A stretch of 64,000 nt of DNA, from assembly GCA_900208305.1 (NCBI GenBank), contig OAPG01000001.1, positions 744,001-808,000 of the forward strand. The letters run 5' to 3'. The translations under genes were made by a program, and so were the position numbers. The first letter of the stretch is position 1; every line of letters starts with the position of its first letter. The notes under the pieces are model-generated. The model was given only the letters and a program-made list of their open reading frames with translations, was not told the origin of the DNA and made no database searches. This DNA comes from Melanopsichium pennsylvanicum (Eukaryota; Basidiomycota; Ustilaginomycetes; Ustilaginales). Positions 41,013-51,880 of this stretch are shown piece by piece.

Positions 41013-43001
41013 CCGAACACGCTGATGCTTGTAATTCGCTCTCGTTCTTACACGCAGCTTATAGTGTATTAACAATCGTCACATCACAGAACACGGCTTA
41101 TCAAGACTTTGAACTCGCCACCAAGTTACAGTTGCTCAAATAGCTACGACACGAGTCGCTCTTTATCCGTTTTCATTCATCTGTGATATCCGATTTCGCA
41201 CGTGCAAAAACCATTAGGAAACAGAGTCGTCTACGGTCTTTAATGATCTTCTGAGTAGAGGTTCTTGATCGCATCCCACAAATTGATACGCAAAGAGAGC
41301 GTGCTAGAGCGTGGCTTGGAAAACAGTTCATCTGCTGATCTTGATCAGAGAAAAGCAGAGAGAGTCGTGATGATATTTTTTTCAATAAAGCAGCGTGATT
41401 TTTGTTTTTACAGCGCGCTTTCGCGGTTCCAACCAGCCACATGCGATTCAAGAAAATCTGGCGCAGGATTGTATTGAAAATTACTTACTGTATAGTTGAT
41501 TTAGTCGTCAGGTGAAGCTGCTTGTCAGACTCTGCTTGGCTAAAGGTGAGTTGCACCTGCATGTAGCAACCCCTCGGAAGGCTGCCTAATGCAAAATTAT
41601 GAGAGACGCGCCGCGTGTCCGACCCAAACTTTCACTCGGTAGATCGAGATGCGATCTTGTTCGGAGGCTTGAAGACAGACACATTCGCTCTCACGGCCTT
41701 TTCTTGATCTAACCAGCCAAACCTTTTCCTTGGGCGTGCATGCAAGGCTTGGTTCACACCTTGAAACAAGGCCCATATTCGACCGTGTACAAAATGTCCT
41801 CGATCCGCGTAGAGGTCAACGTTGACGCACCATTGAGCAGCTTACGTCGCAGGCACTTCAAGGTATATGCAAATAGAGTCGGTCATTCTCGCATCTCTCG
41901 ATCGCAAGCTTTTCCTTGTGCGTATCTGGCTAGTTACTGTATGTGGTGCATCTATGCTGTGCGTGGTCGTTGGCTTGAAATTTCATGTCAACGACGTCAG
42001 TCAGGTGGAGCTCGACACGTCAAATTGGAAGAATCGCGTCGAATTCGCTTCGGTCAGCTATTATTTTTTGTTGACAGCTGTCCGCGTGGCTCCCAATTCT
42101 CAGCTAAAGTGGATTCGCGTTAATGATTGTCGTCCACGCGCCGCGTCTGTAATGATCACGTGAAATACACCAGAATCATTCTCCTTTTCAGTCCTTTTTT
42201 TTTATCTCTTTCTTTTTAATATACGAATGGTACATGAATTCAACGGTTTTATTTGTTTCAGCTTGACGTTGTTCGAACTGTATTGCAGAGGATTCCTAGC
42301 TGCTCATTCGGCGCATGCAGTCTCGCATTCAGTTCATAGATGTGGCAGAGAAGCTCTTCTTGCTAACACCGGCTACAAACACGACACTCCGAGGCACGAC
42401 CGTAGCACCGGGCCGGCCTTGTAAGCAGACAGATACCTTTCTTTTTGCGACGAGCAAAGTGTAAGTGTACCAATCTATCGGGCCTACCTTCTTGATGAAA
42501 TTACCCGATCAAAGTCCGGCTTCTGGATCTGATAAAAGACACGCGATCCAACTCGATTTTCTCTCATCGAATGCTTGTTAGGGTTTTGCATCCCACACTT
42601 TATGCGCGAAAAAAAGGTGGAGGTTCGAGGCTCCGCACCGATTTTGCGCAGTGACACTTTTGACTGTGACATGCATGCACAACTCAGCCATCTGAGAAGA
42701 ACCATCCGTTGAGCTGTCCTTCACTATCTCGATCATCATACAATACTACTGTGTACATCCCATCCATTCCAAAGCCGTCAAGATCACAAAACCAACCACC
42801 CGTGACCCCTAGTACGCTGCACCTATAATCAACCAGCAGAAGGACGTCACACTTGGGATTGCTCACGAAACAACATCTCTGCCCAGCTCTGAACCGGCGA
42901 ACCAGACCGAGAGCCTCGACGCCTCTTACTCCGCCTGTAACGAATAAAACAAAGCGACCAAGTCAGACGCATCGAAGTTAGCAGGACATATCTAGACCAA
43001 C

Positions 43002-46000
43002 ATGACAATACACCACCACCTGCACTCGTTTCTGTCCGCAGCATCCAGCTCGCAACGAACTCTCGATGTCGACCAACACCTCATTGAGTCGCTCCAGAGT
43101 GACTTGGACTCCTTACTGCGCTCGACCACGGAGCAAACTCCAATCTCCAGCACGAAGCTCAGCGATGCTGCAAGTGGCAGTATATGGTCGCAGTTTCATG
43201 ACTTTGTCTCGCTCAACAGCTCCATCGACCAAGCCGGTCGGGATGCTATCGATCAATACCACGACCAGATGAAAAGCCTAACTGCGGGCCAGTGGGATGA
43301 TCCTGATCATTTTGCTTCAAAGCACTTCTCACCTGCTGTAAACAGGCTTGAGGATCACCTCGCTCACTTGACCGCCGCCGATCCACAGCTTGCGGAGAGC
43401 TTGCGTCAGACAGTCGTTGATACCCTTTCCTCCCCTTGGTCTGGAGACGAACTCTCAGCAGAACTTGCAGAGTCACTTGGCTTCGAGCATCTGGATTTAG
43501 TACGAAGCATCGTCAGCGATCGCAAAACAGTGCTGGCAGCCTTGCAATCCGACGCAATACCGCCGCAACATCTGAATGGCTCAGTCGAACCTCCACCGCA
43601 CGAAGGCATCCAGATCGCCCTTCCACACCAACACCAGCACCACACCGCATCGTACGACGCCTTTCACCGCAGCAGCAGACCCCATATACCCGGCTCACAG
43701 GTTGTTGTGCAAACACAGGAGGAACGTCAGCAAGCCCGTCGCTTCAAAAACGATCTACGCAAAGCCAATCGCCAACGGCCTGTGGATCCAAGCGAGAGCA
43801 TCCGTAATTACACCCTCGAAGAGCTCGAGCAAATCCGGGAAGAAAGTCTTGCCGCCGCTGCCAATCGCCCGCTCTGGACTGGCACAGCCACTGGCGTCGA
43901 TCAAGTCCGCTATCCGCACGTGTTCTCTTCAGGGGCACAAGGCAACGTTCTCTCCGTCTTTGGCCAGCGCTTCGCCTTGCCTCTCGGCACCGTCCGAGAA
44001 GAGAAGCAATTCTTTGAAGAGGTCACCATACCGCCACCGCGAACTGTGCCCATGCGTATCGACGAGCGATACATTCCCATCCCCGAGATGGATCCTATCT
44101 GCCGTGGCGCCTTCCCTGGTTACAAGAGTCTCAATCGTCTCCAGAGTGCCGTCTATCCTCTCGCATACAAGACCAACGAGAACTTGCTTGTCTGCGCGCC
44201 CACTGGTGCTGGTAAGACAGATGTTGCCATGCTGACGGTCATGCGTGCCATCAGCCAGTACGCTCGCAATCTCGAACCCACCGCCGGTAACTCGGCCGAA
44301 GGCTTCGACATCCGCAAGAACGACTTCAAGATCATCTACGTCGCACCCATGAAGGCTCTCGCCGCCGAAATCGTGCGCAAGTTCAGCAAGCGTCTTCAGT
44401 ACCTCGGTATCAAGGTTCGCGAACTCACTGGTGATATGCAAATGACAAGGCAAGAGATTGCCGAAACGCAGATGATCGTTACCACACCCGAAAAGTGGGA
44501 TGTTGTCACCCGCAAGCCCACGGGCGAAGGCGAGTTAGCCACCAAGGTGAGGCTTCTCATCATCGATGAAGTGCATCTGCTTCATGATGAGCGAGGCTCT
44601 GTCATCGAGACCATCGTCGCTCGTACTCTCAGACTCGTCGAGTCGAGCCAGTCGCTTATCCGCATCGTTGGTCTTTCGGCCACTTTGCCAAACTACGTCG
44701 ACGTAGCCGACTTCTTGCGAGTCAACAGGTGGCAGGGTCTGTTTTACTTTGATTCCTCGTTCCGTCCCGTACCGCTTGAACAGCACTTCCTGGGTGTCAA
44801 AGGCAAAGCTGGCTCGCAGCAATCTCGGGCCAATCTCGACAAGGCGTGCTTCGAGAAGGTCTCGGAACTCGTTCAAGCTGGCCATCAGGTCATGGTGTTT
44901 GTACATGCTCGAAAGGAGACCGTCAAGACTGCACAGACACTCAGGGAGATGTTTCGTGATGAAGCCATGGGCGATATTCTTCAAGCGTCGTCGGACGAAA
45001 ACCCACGCAAATCGTTCTTCAAGAAAGAGCTCCAGACCAGCCGTAACCGCGAGATGAAGGAGCTTTTTGACCACGGCTTTGGTATCCACCACGCAGGTAT
45101 GCTGCGTAGCGATCGCACGCTCAGCGAGCGCATGTTTGAAGCTGGCGTCACCAGGGTGCTATGCTGCACTGCCACGCTCGCTTGGGGTGTCAACCTGCCC
45201 GCTTATGCCGTCGTGATCAAGGGCACAGACGTCTATGACTCATCGGCAGGTAAGTTTGTAGATCTGTCGATCCTCGATGTGCTTCAGATTTTCGGTCGTG
45301 CCGGTCGTCCGCAGTACGAGGATCTCGGTGTTGGCTACATTCTCACCTCGCAAGATCGCCTTTCGCACTACGTCGATGCCATCACTTCACAGCATCCAAT
45401 CGAGTCCAAGTTCATCGGCGGCATGATCGACTCATTGAACGCCGAAATCTCGCTTGGAACTGTCGCCAGCGTCAGAGATGGCGTGTCGTGGCTCGGCTAC
45501 ACGTACCTGTTCACACGTATGAAGCGCACTCCCCTCACCTACGGTATGACCTACGACGAGGTAGCCGACGATCCGCATCTCGGAGCCAAGCGCCTGCAGC
45601 TGATCAACGTCGGCGTGAAAAAGCTCGTCGAAGCTCAGATGGTAGAGCACGACCTCGTCACTGATCGTTTGAAGGTCACTGACCTCGGTCGCATTGCTGC
45701 CAAATACTACATTGGCTACCGCACCATCGAGACCTTCAACGAGCGCATGCGCAGCAACATGAGCGAGGCCGATGTGCTCGGTCTGCTCGCGCAAGCCGCC
45801 GATTTCGAACAAATCGTACCGCGCGACTCGGAAGAGAAAGAGCTCAAGAAGATGCTTGAGGCAGCTCCATGTGAAGTGTCCGGTGGAATCGAGACGTCTC
45901 CTGGCAAAGTCAGCATTCTGCTGCAAGCCTATATATCGAGAACGTTCATTGAAGATTTTGCGCTAGTTTCGGACTCGGCGTACTGCGCTCAAAATGCTGG

Positions 46001-48848
46001 CCGAGTCGTTCGCTCGTTGCTCGAGATCGCGCTGAGTCGCAGATGGGCTAGGACCGCATCGGCGCTGATTTCGATGAGCAAGGCAATCGAGAAGCGTATG
46101 TGGCCGTTTGACCATCCGCTTCAACAGTCGCATCTCAACCCGGACACGCTGTATGCTGTTACGGAGCGCGCTGACGATGTCGAGATCGAAGAGCTCGCCG
46201 AGATGTCGCCTTCCGAGATCGCGAAGCTTATTCGGGTCAACGCTCGAATGGGTAGTGCTATTCGTCAAGCAGCCCGCAGTTTCCCCCGTCTAGCAACCGC
46301 TGCGTCGCTACGACCGCTCAGCCACGATCTTTTACGCATCGATCTACGCGTGGACCGCGCCTTCGAGTGGAGCGAAAGAGATCTCGGACGCTTGCATGGC
46401 TTCTACATCTGGGTGGAGGACGAAGATGGCACTGAGATCCTCCAGTGGCTCACGCATCTCACGCGCGTCACTGACAGTCACCTGTCAAGCGTGACCTTCA
46501 CCGTCCCTCTTGGGGACACCTTGCCATCTGGCTTGAACGTGCGATGGATGTCAGACACCTGGCTTGGCAGTGAAGGAGGCGAGTGGATACCTTTCGACGA
46601 CCTCATCGTCCCGGCCAAGCCACCTGAGCATGATTCTCTCCTCGATCTTCCATTGCTACCTGTGCGCTCTGCTCTACAGGACGAGCTCCTGTACGAGATG
46701 TACGCGCAGAAGTTCAGCGCATTCAACGCGATCCAGACACAGAGCTTCCACACGCTCATGCACACATCGGCCAATAGCCTGCTCTGTGGGCCTACAGCAT
46801 CGGGAAAATCCACTGTGGTTGCAATGGCCGCTTGGCGAGCTCTGCAGCTGGCTGACAACAAGTGCATTGTGGTTGTACACAGCAAGCGCGAGCTGCTCAC
46901 GTCTGCCATGAAGAGCACGTTATTCGCCGCGCTCAAGCGAAAGGGTATTGAGGTGAAGCGGACCAGCGTGTCCAAAAACGTCTCTCCCTTTGTCCGCAAC
47001 GATAGCGCCGGTGCACGAGTACTGATCACCACCTCCATCGCCCTCCTGCGTGCACTGGAGGCCTCAGAGGACTTGGTCAACCACCTCTCGCTCCTAATCG
47101 CTGAGGACATGCACCTCTTGGATGCAGGGTACGAGCTCCTGCTAGCGAAATTCATGTGGTGCTGCACTCGATCGCCCACTCCCCCACGCATTGTCGCCAC
47201 GAGCGCTTCTCTCAACGACGCCACCTCGCTCTCCCAATGGCTCGGCGCAATCGAGCTGAGCACGTACAATTTTCATCCCAAGGATCGCCCCTCTATCCTT
47301 TCGACCTCTTTCCAGTCTTTCGACCTTCCGCACTCGGCAGGATTGCTCAAGACGATGGTCAAGCCAGCGTTTGACAAGATGAAGGAGGCAAAGCTGAAAG
47401 GGCCTGCTATCGTTGTTGTGCCCTCCGCGTGGCAATGCTTTACCGTGGCAAGTGATTTGATCACGAAAGCGGCAGCCGAGATGGATACGGACGGGTACTT
47501 GGGCTTGCCGTCGGAAGAAGTCGAGAGTATCTTGCCGCACATCTTGGACACGGGGCTGTACGAGGCGCTCGTTCATCAAATTGGCATCATTCACGAAAGC
47601 ACAGTTGCTCAGGACCGGACAGTGATCGAACATCTGTACGAACAAGGTCTTGTCAAGGCGATCATCACCACCCGGGACTGTCTTTGGAGCCTGACCCTAC
47701 GAGCAGCGCTGGTTGTGGTGATGAGCACCCAATACGTGCGCATCACAAAGGCCCATTCTACGGGCGTTTCCGACCGGGAGTTGGTCGACTACACGCTTGC
47801 TGAACTTGGGCGTGCGCAAAGCCTCGCGGTTCGACCAGGAACACTATCGGATCCGAATCCACCAGGCGAATGCTTGGTGCTGTGCCAGACGGACAAGGCA
47901 GGAATGCTGGAGAAGATGCTGCAGACGGGAATGCCTCTGCACTCGAGTTTGCTGCAAGACAAGAACAAGGCGGCGCCATTGCTTCCAACCGTGCTGGGCG
48001 AGATAGTGCAAGGCAATGTGAAGCGCGAGGAAGAAGTGTTGGATGTGCTGAGCTGGACAGTACTGCCTGCTGAGCTTATGCGCAATCCTACGTACTACGA
48101 CTGTGCTTCAAAAGACACGTCAGATGTCTCGGCTCGACTTGCGCAGGTGGGTGAGGAGCTGATTCAGACTCTGCGTGACTTGCGTGTCCTCGAGAAACGC
48201 ATTGCAAACGCCGAGGATACTTCTCTTAAGGTGACAGACCTGGGAAAAGCTTTGCATCTGCAACCGGGCTCAACGCTGCTGCACGTGGTTCGCTGGTTTG
48301 TCAACCTCTCAACCAAACCCAACCGCGCTGCCAAAGAAGTCGACACCTTCATCCCCACGCATCGCAGCCGTCCCGACAAGGATCTTGTTCAAGATGTAGC
48401 TGAAAGGGAAGTGATCAAAGCTACGCTCAGTCAGGTTGCTGTGGATTGGCGAACTGCCTTCCGGCTCTCTGCTGCGAATTTCGAGGGAAGATATGAGAAG
48501 AAAGATGAAAAAAAGACAGAGGGTGAAGGCCAAGGTGAGGTCACTTATGGAGTGAAACACAGATTGTTGCTATGTATGTACTTTTCCAAGCTGGACTTGA
48601 TCACTCCAGGGCAGGCAAAGGTGCTGGGTATGAGTAGACGAGCGAGGAAGCGTCTGCAACAAGGGCAGCCGGAGGAAGTTGATGCAGAGGAAGGGCAAGA
48701 TAATATGACCGAGGTTACAGCCTCCTCATCCCAAGTGAAGTTGGACGAAAAGACACACATTAAGGCGATTGATACAATGGAGAAAGAGCTGACATCAGAA
48801 GTGCTGGCCCTCATAAGCTCCATAAGTAGTGTCGGGGGTCGTAACTAG
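43002..48848 (+). CDS. SLH1: Slh1/ASCC3-like tandem Ski2-family RNA helicase with degenerate second cassette
   Basis: 1948 residues from the ATG at 43002. Slh1 (human ASCC3) is the helicase of the RQT/ASC-1 complex that splits collided ribosomes. The region before the first cassette (LPLGTVREEKQFFEEVTIPPP) and the YKSLNRLQSAVYPLAY motif fit ASCC3 better than Brr2. Cassette 1 is intact: APTGAGKT with Lys405, DEVH at 522-525, SATLPNY, and QIFGRAGRP at 762-770, followed by a winged helix and a Sec63 domain (about 850-1190). Cassette 2 keeps Walker A (GPTASGKST, Lys1269), but motif II reads EDMH (1368-1371) and motif VI is not recognisable (LAELGRAQSL at the expected place). Only part of a second Sec63 module remains before a Glu-rich tail. 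Cassette 2 is probably inactive for unwinding (inference). No intron is evident. Confidence 0.9.
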   Translation: MTIHHHLHSFLSAASSSQRTLDVDQHLIESLQSDLDSLLRSTTEQTPISSTKLSDAASGSIWSQFHDFVSLNSSIDQAGRDAIDQYHDQMKSLTAGQWDDPDHFASKHFSPAVNRLEDHLAHLTAADPQLAESLRQTVVDTLSSPWSGDELSAELAESLGFEHLDLVRSIVSDRKTVLAALQSDAIPPQHLNGSVEPPPHEGIQIALPHQHQHHTASYDAFHRSSRPHIPGSQVVVQTQEERQQARRFKNDLRKANRQRPVDPSESIRNYTLEELEQIREESLAAAANRPLWTGTATGVDQVRYPHVFSSGAQGNVLSVFGQRFALPLGTVREEKQFFEEVTIPPPRTVPMRIDERYIPIPEMDPICRGAFPGYKSLNRLQSAVYPLAYKTNENLLVCAPTGAGKTDVAMLTVMRAISQYARNLEPTAGNSAEGFDIRKNDFKIIYVAPMKALAAEIVRKFSKRLQYLGIKVRELTGDMQMTRQEIAETQMIVTTPEKWDVVTRKPTGEGELATKVRLLIIDEVHLLHDERGSVIETIVARTLRLVESSQSLIRIVGLSATLPNYVDVADFLRVNRWQGLFYFDSSFRPVPLEQHFLGVKGKAGSQQSRANLDKACFEKVSELVQAGHQVMVFVHARKETVKTAQTLREMFRDEAMGDILQASSDENPRKSFFKKELQTSRNREMKELFDHGFGIHHAGMLRSDRTLSERMFEAGVTRVLCCTATLAWGVNLPAYAVVIKGTDVYDSSAGKFVDLSILDVLQIFGRAGRPQYEDLGVGYILTSQDRLSHYVDAITSQHPIESKFIGGMIDSLNAEISLGTVASVRDGVSWLGYTYLFTRMKRTPLTYGMTYDEVADDPHLGAKRLQLINVGVKKLVEAQMVEHDLVTDRLKVTDLGRIAAKYYIGYRTIETFNERMRSNMSEADVLGLLAQAADFEQIVPRDSEEKELKKMLEAAPCEVSGGIETSPGKVSILLQAYISRTFIEDFALVSDSAYCAQNAGRVVRSLLEIALSRRWARTASALISMSKAIEKRMWPFDHPLQQSHLNPDTLYAVTERADDVEIEELAEMSPSEIAKLIRVNARMGSAIRQAARSFPRLATAASLRPLSHDLLRIDLRVDRAFEWSERDLGRLHGFYIWVEDEDGTEILQWLTHLTRVTDSHLSSVTFTVPLGDTLPSGLNVRWMSDTWLGSEGGEWIPFDDLIVPAKPPEHDSLLDLPLLPVRSALQDELLYEMYAQKFSAFNAIQTQSFHTLMHTSANSLLCGPTASGKSTVVAMAAWRALQLADNKCIVVVHSKRELLTSAMKSTLFAALKRKGIEVKRTSVSKNVSPFVRNDSAGARVLITTSIALLRALEASEDLVNHLSLLIAEDMHLLDAGYELLLAKFMWCCTRSPTPPRIVATSASLNDATSLSQWLGAIELSTYNFHPKDRPSILSTSFQSFDLPHSAGLLKTMVKPAFDKMKEAKLKGPAIVVVPSAWQCFTVASDLITKAAAEMDTDGYLGLPSEEVESILPHILDTGLYEALVHQIGIIHESTVAQDRTVIEHLYEQGLVKAIITTRDCLWSLTLRAALVVVMSTQYVRITKAHSTGVSDRELVDYTLAELGRAQSLAVRPGTLSDPNPPGECLVLCQTDKAGMLEKMLQTGMPLHSSLLQDKNKAAPLLPTVLGEIVQGNVKREEEVLDVLSWTVLPAELMRNPTYYDCASKDTSDVSARLAQVGEELIQTLRDLRVLEKRIANAEDTSLKVTDLGKALHLQPGSTLLHVVRWFVNLSTKPNRAAKEVDTFIPTHRSRPDKDLVQDVAEREVIKATLSQVAVDWRTAFRLSAANFEGRYEKKDEKKTEGEGQGEVTYGVKHRLLLCMYFSKLDLITPGQAKVLGMSRRARKRLQQGQPEEVDAEEGQDNMTEVTASSSQVKLDEKTHIKAIDTMEKELTSEVLALISSISSVGGRN

Positions 48849-49528
48849 TATGCATCTCCCCAGTCTGAAGAGCAGACCTTTAGTAAACAGAAAGCAGATG
48901 TAGTTGCAAGCAGTTACCCGGATCAGGTTCAAGTTCAAAGACTCAACCGATCGAATGGTTGCTTTGTGCGGGCGGTGTGTGTGTTCTATGGAGCATGTAA
49001 CATGTGTACAAAGTGAGCTTATATTGTGTACTAATTATTATTAGTTTAGTTTCAAATCGTGAATATAAATCAAGATTGAAAGTCTGAGGCGCAGGCCAAT
49101 GTTATACAGTACTAAGGCGAGGAGCCGGATATAACGCTTGAACCAATTTTTCTTTTTTTGTCTGCGTGTGTTTTGCTCCGAATAAAACCCCGAGCAGGCG
49201 AATTATCTCGTTGAGCTTTGGGTAAGCCACCGCGGACCTTTTTCTTGGCTGGGAAAGAAAAAGACAGGACACAAATTTGCCTATGGTGACTCGTTCCTCC
49301 CACTTTGTTACACACCTTGCTGTTCTTCATCTCTACCACAGTTCAGCAACAACCCATCACATTCACGTCATATCTTGACTGTCTTTTTACTGCCTTGACT
49401 AGCGACGTCCCACAACATCGTACTTTCTTCTTCATCTTCTTCTTCACTTGTTCCACCTCTTCAAACATACCTTCAGCATCTTGGAATCCATTCGCTTGGC
49501 TTTGTCCAACACAACCTTTTCCTAAACA
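48849..49528. other. Spacer between the helicase and reductase genes
   Basis: 680 bases. It holds one TACAGTA (49105), and on the minus strand a possible two-exon micro-gene (49102-49330) discussed in the findings. The 200 bases before 49529 are strongly pyrimidine-rich (CTTCTT runs), as expected for the reductase leader. Confidence 0.5.
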
Positions 49529-50821
49529 ATGACTCAAACAAGCTCTCGTAAGCCCGAGATTTTGTGCATAGGATTTGGTGCACTTGGAACCGTCTACTCT
49601 TATCTGCTTTCACGCGGTTCTGCCTCGATCACCGCTGTCGCTCGTTCCAATTACACTTGTCTCACCACGACTGGAATCCACATTTCGTCTTCCAAGTATG
49701 GAGAAATTCCAAACTGGAAGCCGAATCGAACGATACGAGAAGCTGAACCTCACTTGGCGCAGGATCGAATTTATGACTTTGTGGTATGCACATTCAAAAA
49801 CGTGCCTGATCACAAAGCTGCTTCATCTATCATCCGACCATTTCTAAAGAACAACAACAACAACAATAAGGACGACAAGGCAGAATCAAACCAAGCGGAG
49901 ACAAAGTTGCCTACGATAGTGCTATTGCAGAACGGGGTTGGGATTGAGGAAGAGGTGATGAGAAATCTGGTTGAAACAGAAAAGGAACAAGATAGGGTTG
50001 CTAGTGGAGTGATTAGTGCGGTTGCTTGGATTGGAGCCAACCTAGCTGAACAGGGGACCAAAGTGATGCATGGTACGCTCGAGAGGTTGGAGATGGGAGT
50101 TTATCCTCGTTCCAGTGCAAAAATTTTACCCGATGGTCGACGTCAGGTATCCGCAGAGGAACAAGCGGCATTGGACAACTTCACATCCATCTACACTAAT
50201 GGTGGAGGAGGAGGACGTGCGGTTGAAGATGTCGAAGCGATTCGATGGCAAAAAGTTCTTTGGAATGCTTCTTGGGGTGGAATTTCCACCTTGGCCCGAC
50301 AACCGGTGAGTACTCTGCTGCAAGAAGACACGCTTCATTACTCTGTGGGTGTGGTGAGAAGGATCATGCTTGAAATTGTGTACGTAGCCCGAAGCTGTGG
50401 ATTGGGAGAACAACGTTTTCCCATTTCATCTGTCGATGATGCCATCACAATCACTTTGTCAACCAGCTCCGTTCCATCGGTAAACGACCCGACCAAAGGC
50501 GGCAATTTAGCGGGCGATTTTAAACCTAGTATTTTGCTAGACCTAGAGAATGGTAGACCTATGGAATTGGAACCGATCATTGGTAATGTGGTTAGAAAGG
50601 CGAGGGAGAAAGGGGTGGATACGCCAAGATTGGATCTCATTCTCGCTGCGCTCAAACCTTGTCAAATGATTGCGGTGAGCAAAGTGAATGAGAAAGAGCA
50701 AATCAAGGAGGGAGAGGGTAAAGGAGAAGGAGTTACAAAGTTTTCCGATTTGACTGCGACGAGCAGAGGCAATTGGCCCGAAGGAGCGCCAGTTTCTCGT
50801 GATTCCAAGACCTACTTGTAG
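49529..50821 (+). CDS. 2-dehydropantoate 2-reductase-like protein (ApbA/PanE family)
   Basis: 430 residues from the ATG at 49529. The N-terminal Rossmann motif GFGALGT (residues 15-21) binds NADP(H). VVCTFKNVPDHKAA and VLLQNGVGIEEEV are typical of the family's nucleotide-binding half. The C-terminal half carries RWQKVLWNASWGGISTLARQP, matching the ApbA_C domain with its catalytic Lys region. PanE reduces ketopantoate to pantoate in coenzyme A synthesis, but fungi hold several paralogues acting on other 2-keto acids, so the substrate is not certain. An Asn/Asp/Lys insert (NNNNNNKDDK) lies near residue 110, and a Lys/Glu/Gly-rich insert precedes the C-terminus. It is convergent with the R-SNARE gene. 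Confidence 0.85.
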   Translation: MTQTSSRKPEILCIGFGALGTVYSYLLSRGSASITAVARSNYTCLTTTGIHISSSKYGEIPNWKPNRTIREAEPHLAQDRIYDFVVCTFKNVPDHKAASSIIRPFLKNNNNNNKDDKAESNQAETKLPTIVLLQNGVGIEEEVMRNLVETEKEQDRVASGVISAVAWIGANLAEQGTKVMHGTLERLEMGVYPRSSAKILPDGRRQVSAEEQAALDNFTSIYTNGGGGGRAVEDVEAIRWQKVLWNASWGGISTLARQPVSTLLQEDTLHYSVGVVRRIMLEIVYVARSCGLGEQRFPISSVDDAITITLSTSSVPSVNDPTKGGNLAGDFKPSILLDLENGRPMELEPIIGNVVRKAREKGVDTPRLDLILAALKPCQMIAVSKVNEKEQIKEGEGKGEGVTKFSDLTATSRGNWPEGAPVSRDSKTYL

Positions 50822-51054
50822 CCCAACTTACTGAACAACTCGTGTACAATACACCATCAGCATAGAACCATTGTACAGCAACAAAGAGCGCTGCTCAATC
50901 TTAAAAAGTGTCGGTTGGTACATGAATATGTGTATTCCCCAAAAAAAGGAAATTTTAAAAAAAGGAGTGTCCATTGAAAAATTGAAACCAAAGTGTGGAC
51001 CGATGGTATAACAAAGCCTCGTACTCTATGATTGTGCTGAAGACATTTTTCATC

Positions 51055-51880
51055 TTAGTTGAAGAAGCTCCACAAAAAGAAAAGCAAGACAAGACCACTA
51101 AACCCAGCCAGACTCACGACCTTTACATTCTTCCACCACATTTGGCGTCTCAACCCTACAGCTCTACGCCTAAACGCCATACTCTGATTCGCCGCATTGT
51201 CCGTCCTATCCATCAGCAACTCAATACGTTCACCACGGGATAGAATCTGTTCCACATTCTGCGTCATAATATCCTTTGCTCCCGCAAGTTCGTTCTTGGC
51301 TTGCACAATCGCATCGACGCTATCTGGCGATTGATTAAATTGTGTCACAAGTGCACTCAGGGTTTCGGTCAAGTCGGAGTAATCGGTTGACGTTGATTCG
51401 TTCTCTGTCGAAGGGATCTCAAACGATGACAGGAACTGTACCAAAGTGGGGTGAATGTCAAAAACAGAAAACGTAGATGGGATTGTGTCAGCACGAAATC
51501 ATCATCAATCAAAGTAAGTTGCAAGAGGCAATCGAGGGTGTGTGAGAGAGTGAGAGAGAATTTGCAACAAGTACGATGTTAGGAGAGAGGAGAGGAGACA
51601 AAGCTTACTTGAAGCACCTACATACCTTTTTTTGAACGTGTGCTAAAAAGGTGAAAGGCACCCGTCTACCAGATTCGGCATCAGCTACCGCCATGTACAC
51701 CATACCATCTTGGGAGACATAGTGAAACAACCATTCTTGGAATGCGTAGCTAAGCTTGGACGAATTGGGTGGAATGCGGGATAAAATGGTTTGTGCTGCT
51801 GGCAGAAAACGGTCATGAGCGGGATCGTGTGTTTCTGCTAGGATGTGAGATGTTTTGGCGACCAAGGCTAGGACGATCAT
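51055..51880 (-). CDS. VAMP7-type longin R-SNARE (two exons)
   Basis: Exon 1 is 51880-51626 and exon 2 is 51435-51055, giving 211 residues. The intron (51436-51625, 190 bases) starts GTATGT and ends GTACAG, phase 0, joining HVQKK to FLSSF as in other longin domains. The first ATG in frame is 51880. The longin domain is about residues 1-105 (MIVLALVAKTSHILAE; AFQEWLFHYVSQDGMVYMAV). The SNARE helix is about 120-185, with the zero-layer Arg152 (EQILSRGERIELL) and the WWKN motif before the membrane helix at about 191-209; the protein ends almost at once after it. Such R-SNAREs act in late endosome/vacuole or Golgi-vacuole fusion; yeast Nyv1 is the functional counterpart. It shares a ~650-base divergent region with acetoacetyl-CoA synthetase. 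Confidence 0.9.

Larger units (their letters stand above)
40248..43001. other. Large divergent spacer, homeodomain gene / SLH1-like helicase
   Basis: 2.75 kb, the most TACWGTA-dense stretch in the window: 40635, 40650, 40764, 40838, eight in the tandem array at 40897-41012, then 41486 and 41935. A GGGACT repeat lies at about 40589-40609. A 98-residue open frame (41867-42163) begins with a hydrophobic segment but has no support beyond length. No tRNA or other RNA gene was found. Confidence 0.55.

Noticed and set aside
41740..42163. Overlapping frames of 127 and 98 residues, the latter with a hydrophobic N-terminus like a small secreted protein
   Set aside because: No clear signal cleavage site, cysteine pattern or splice support, and two frames overlap; insufficient to call a gene.
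42590..42645. tRNA-like GGTTCGAGGCTCC sequence
   Set aside because: The T-stem pairs poorly and no matching acceptor stem or anticodon arm is found ~70 bases upstream.
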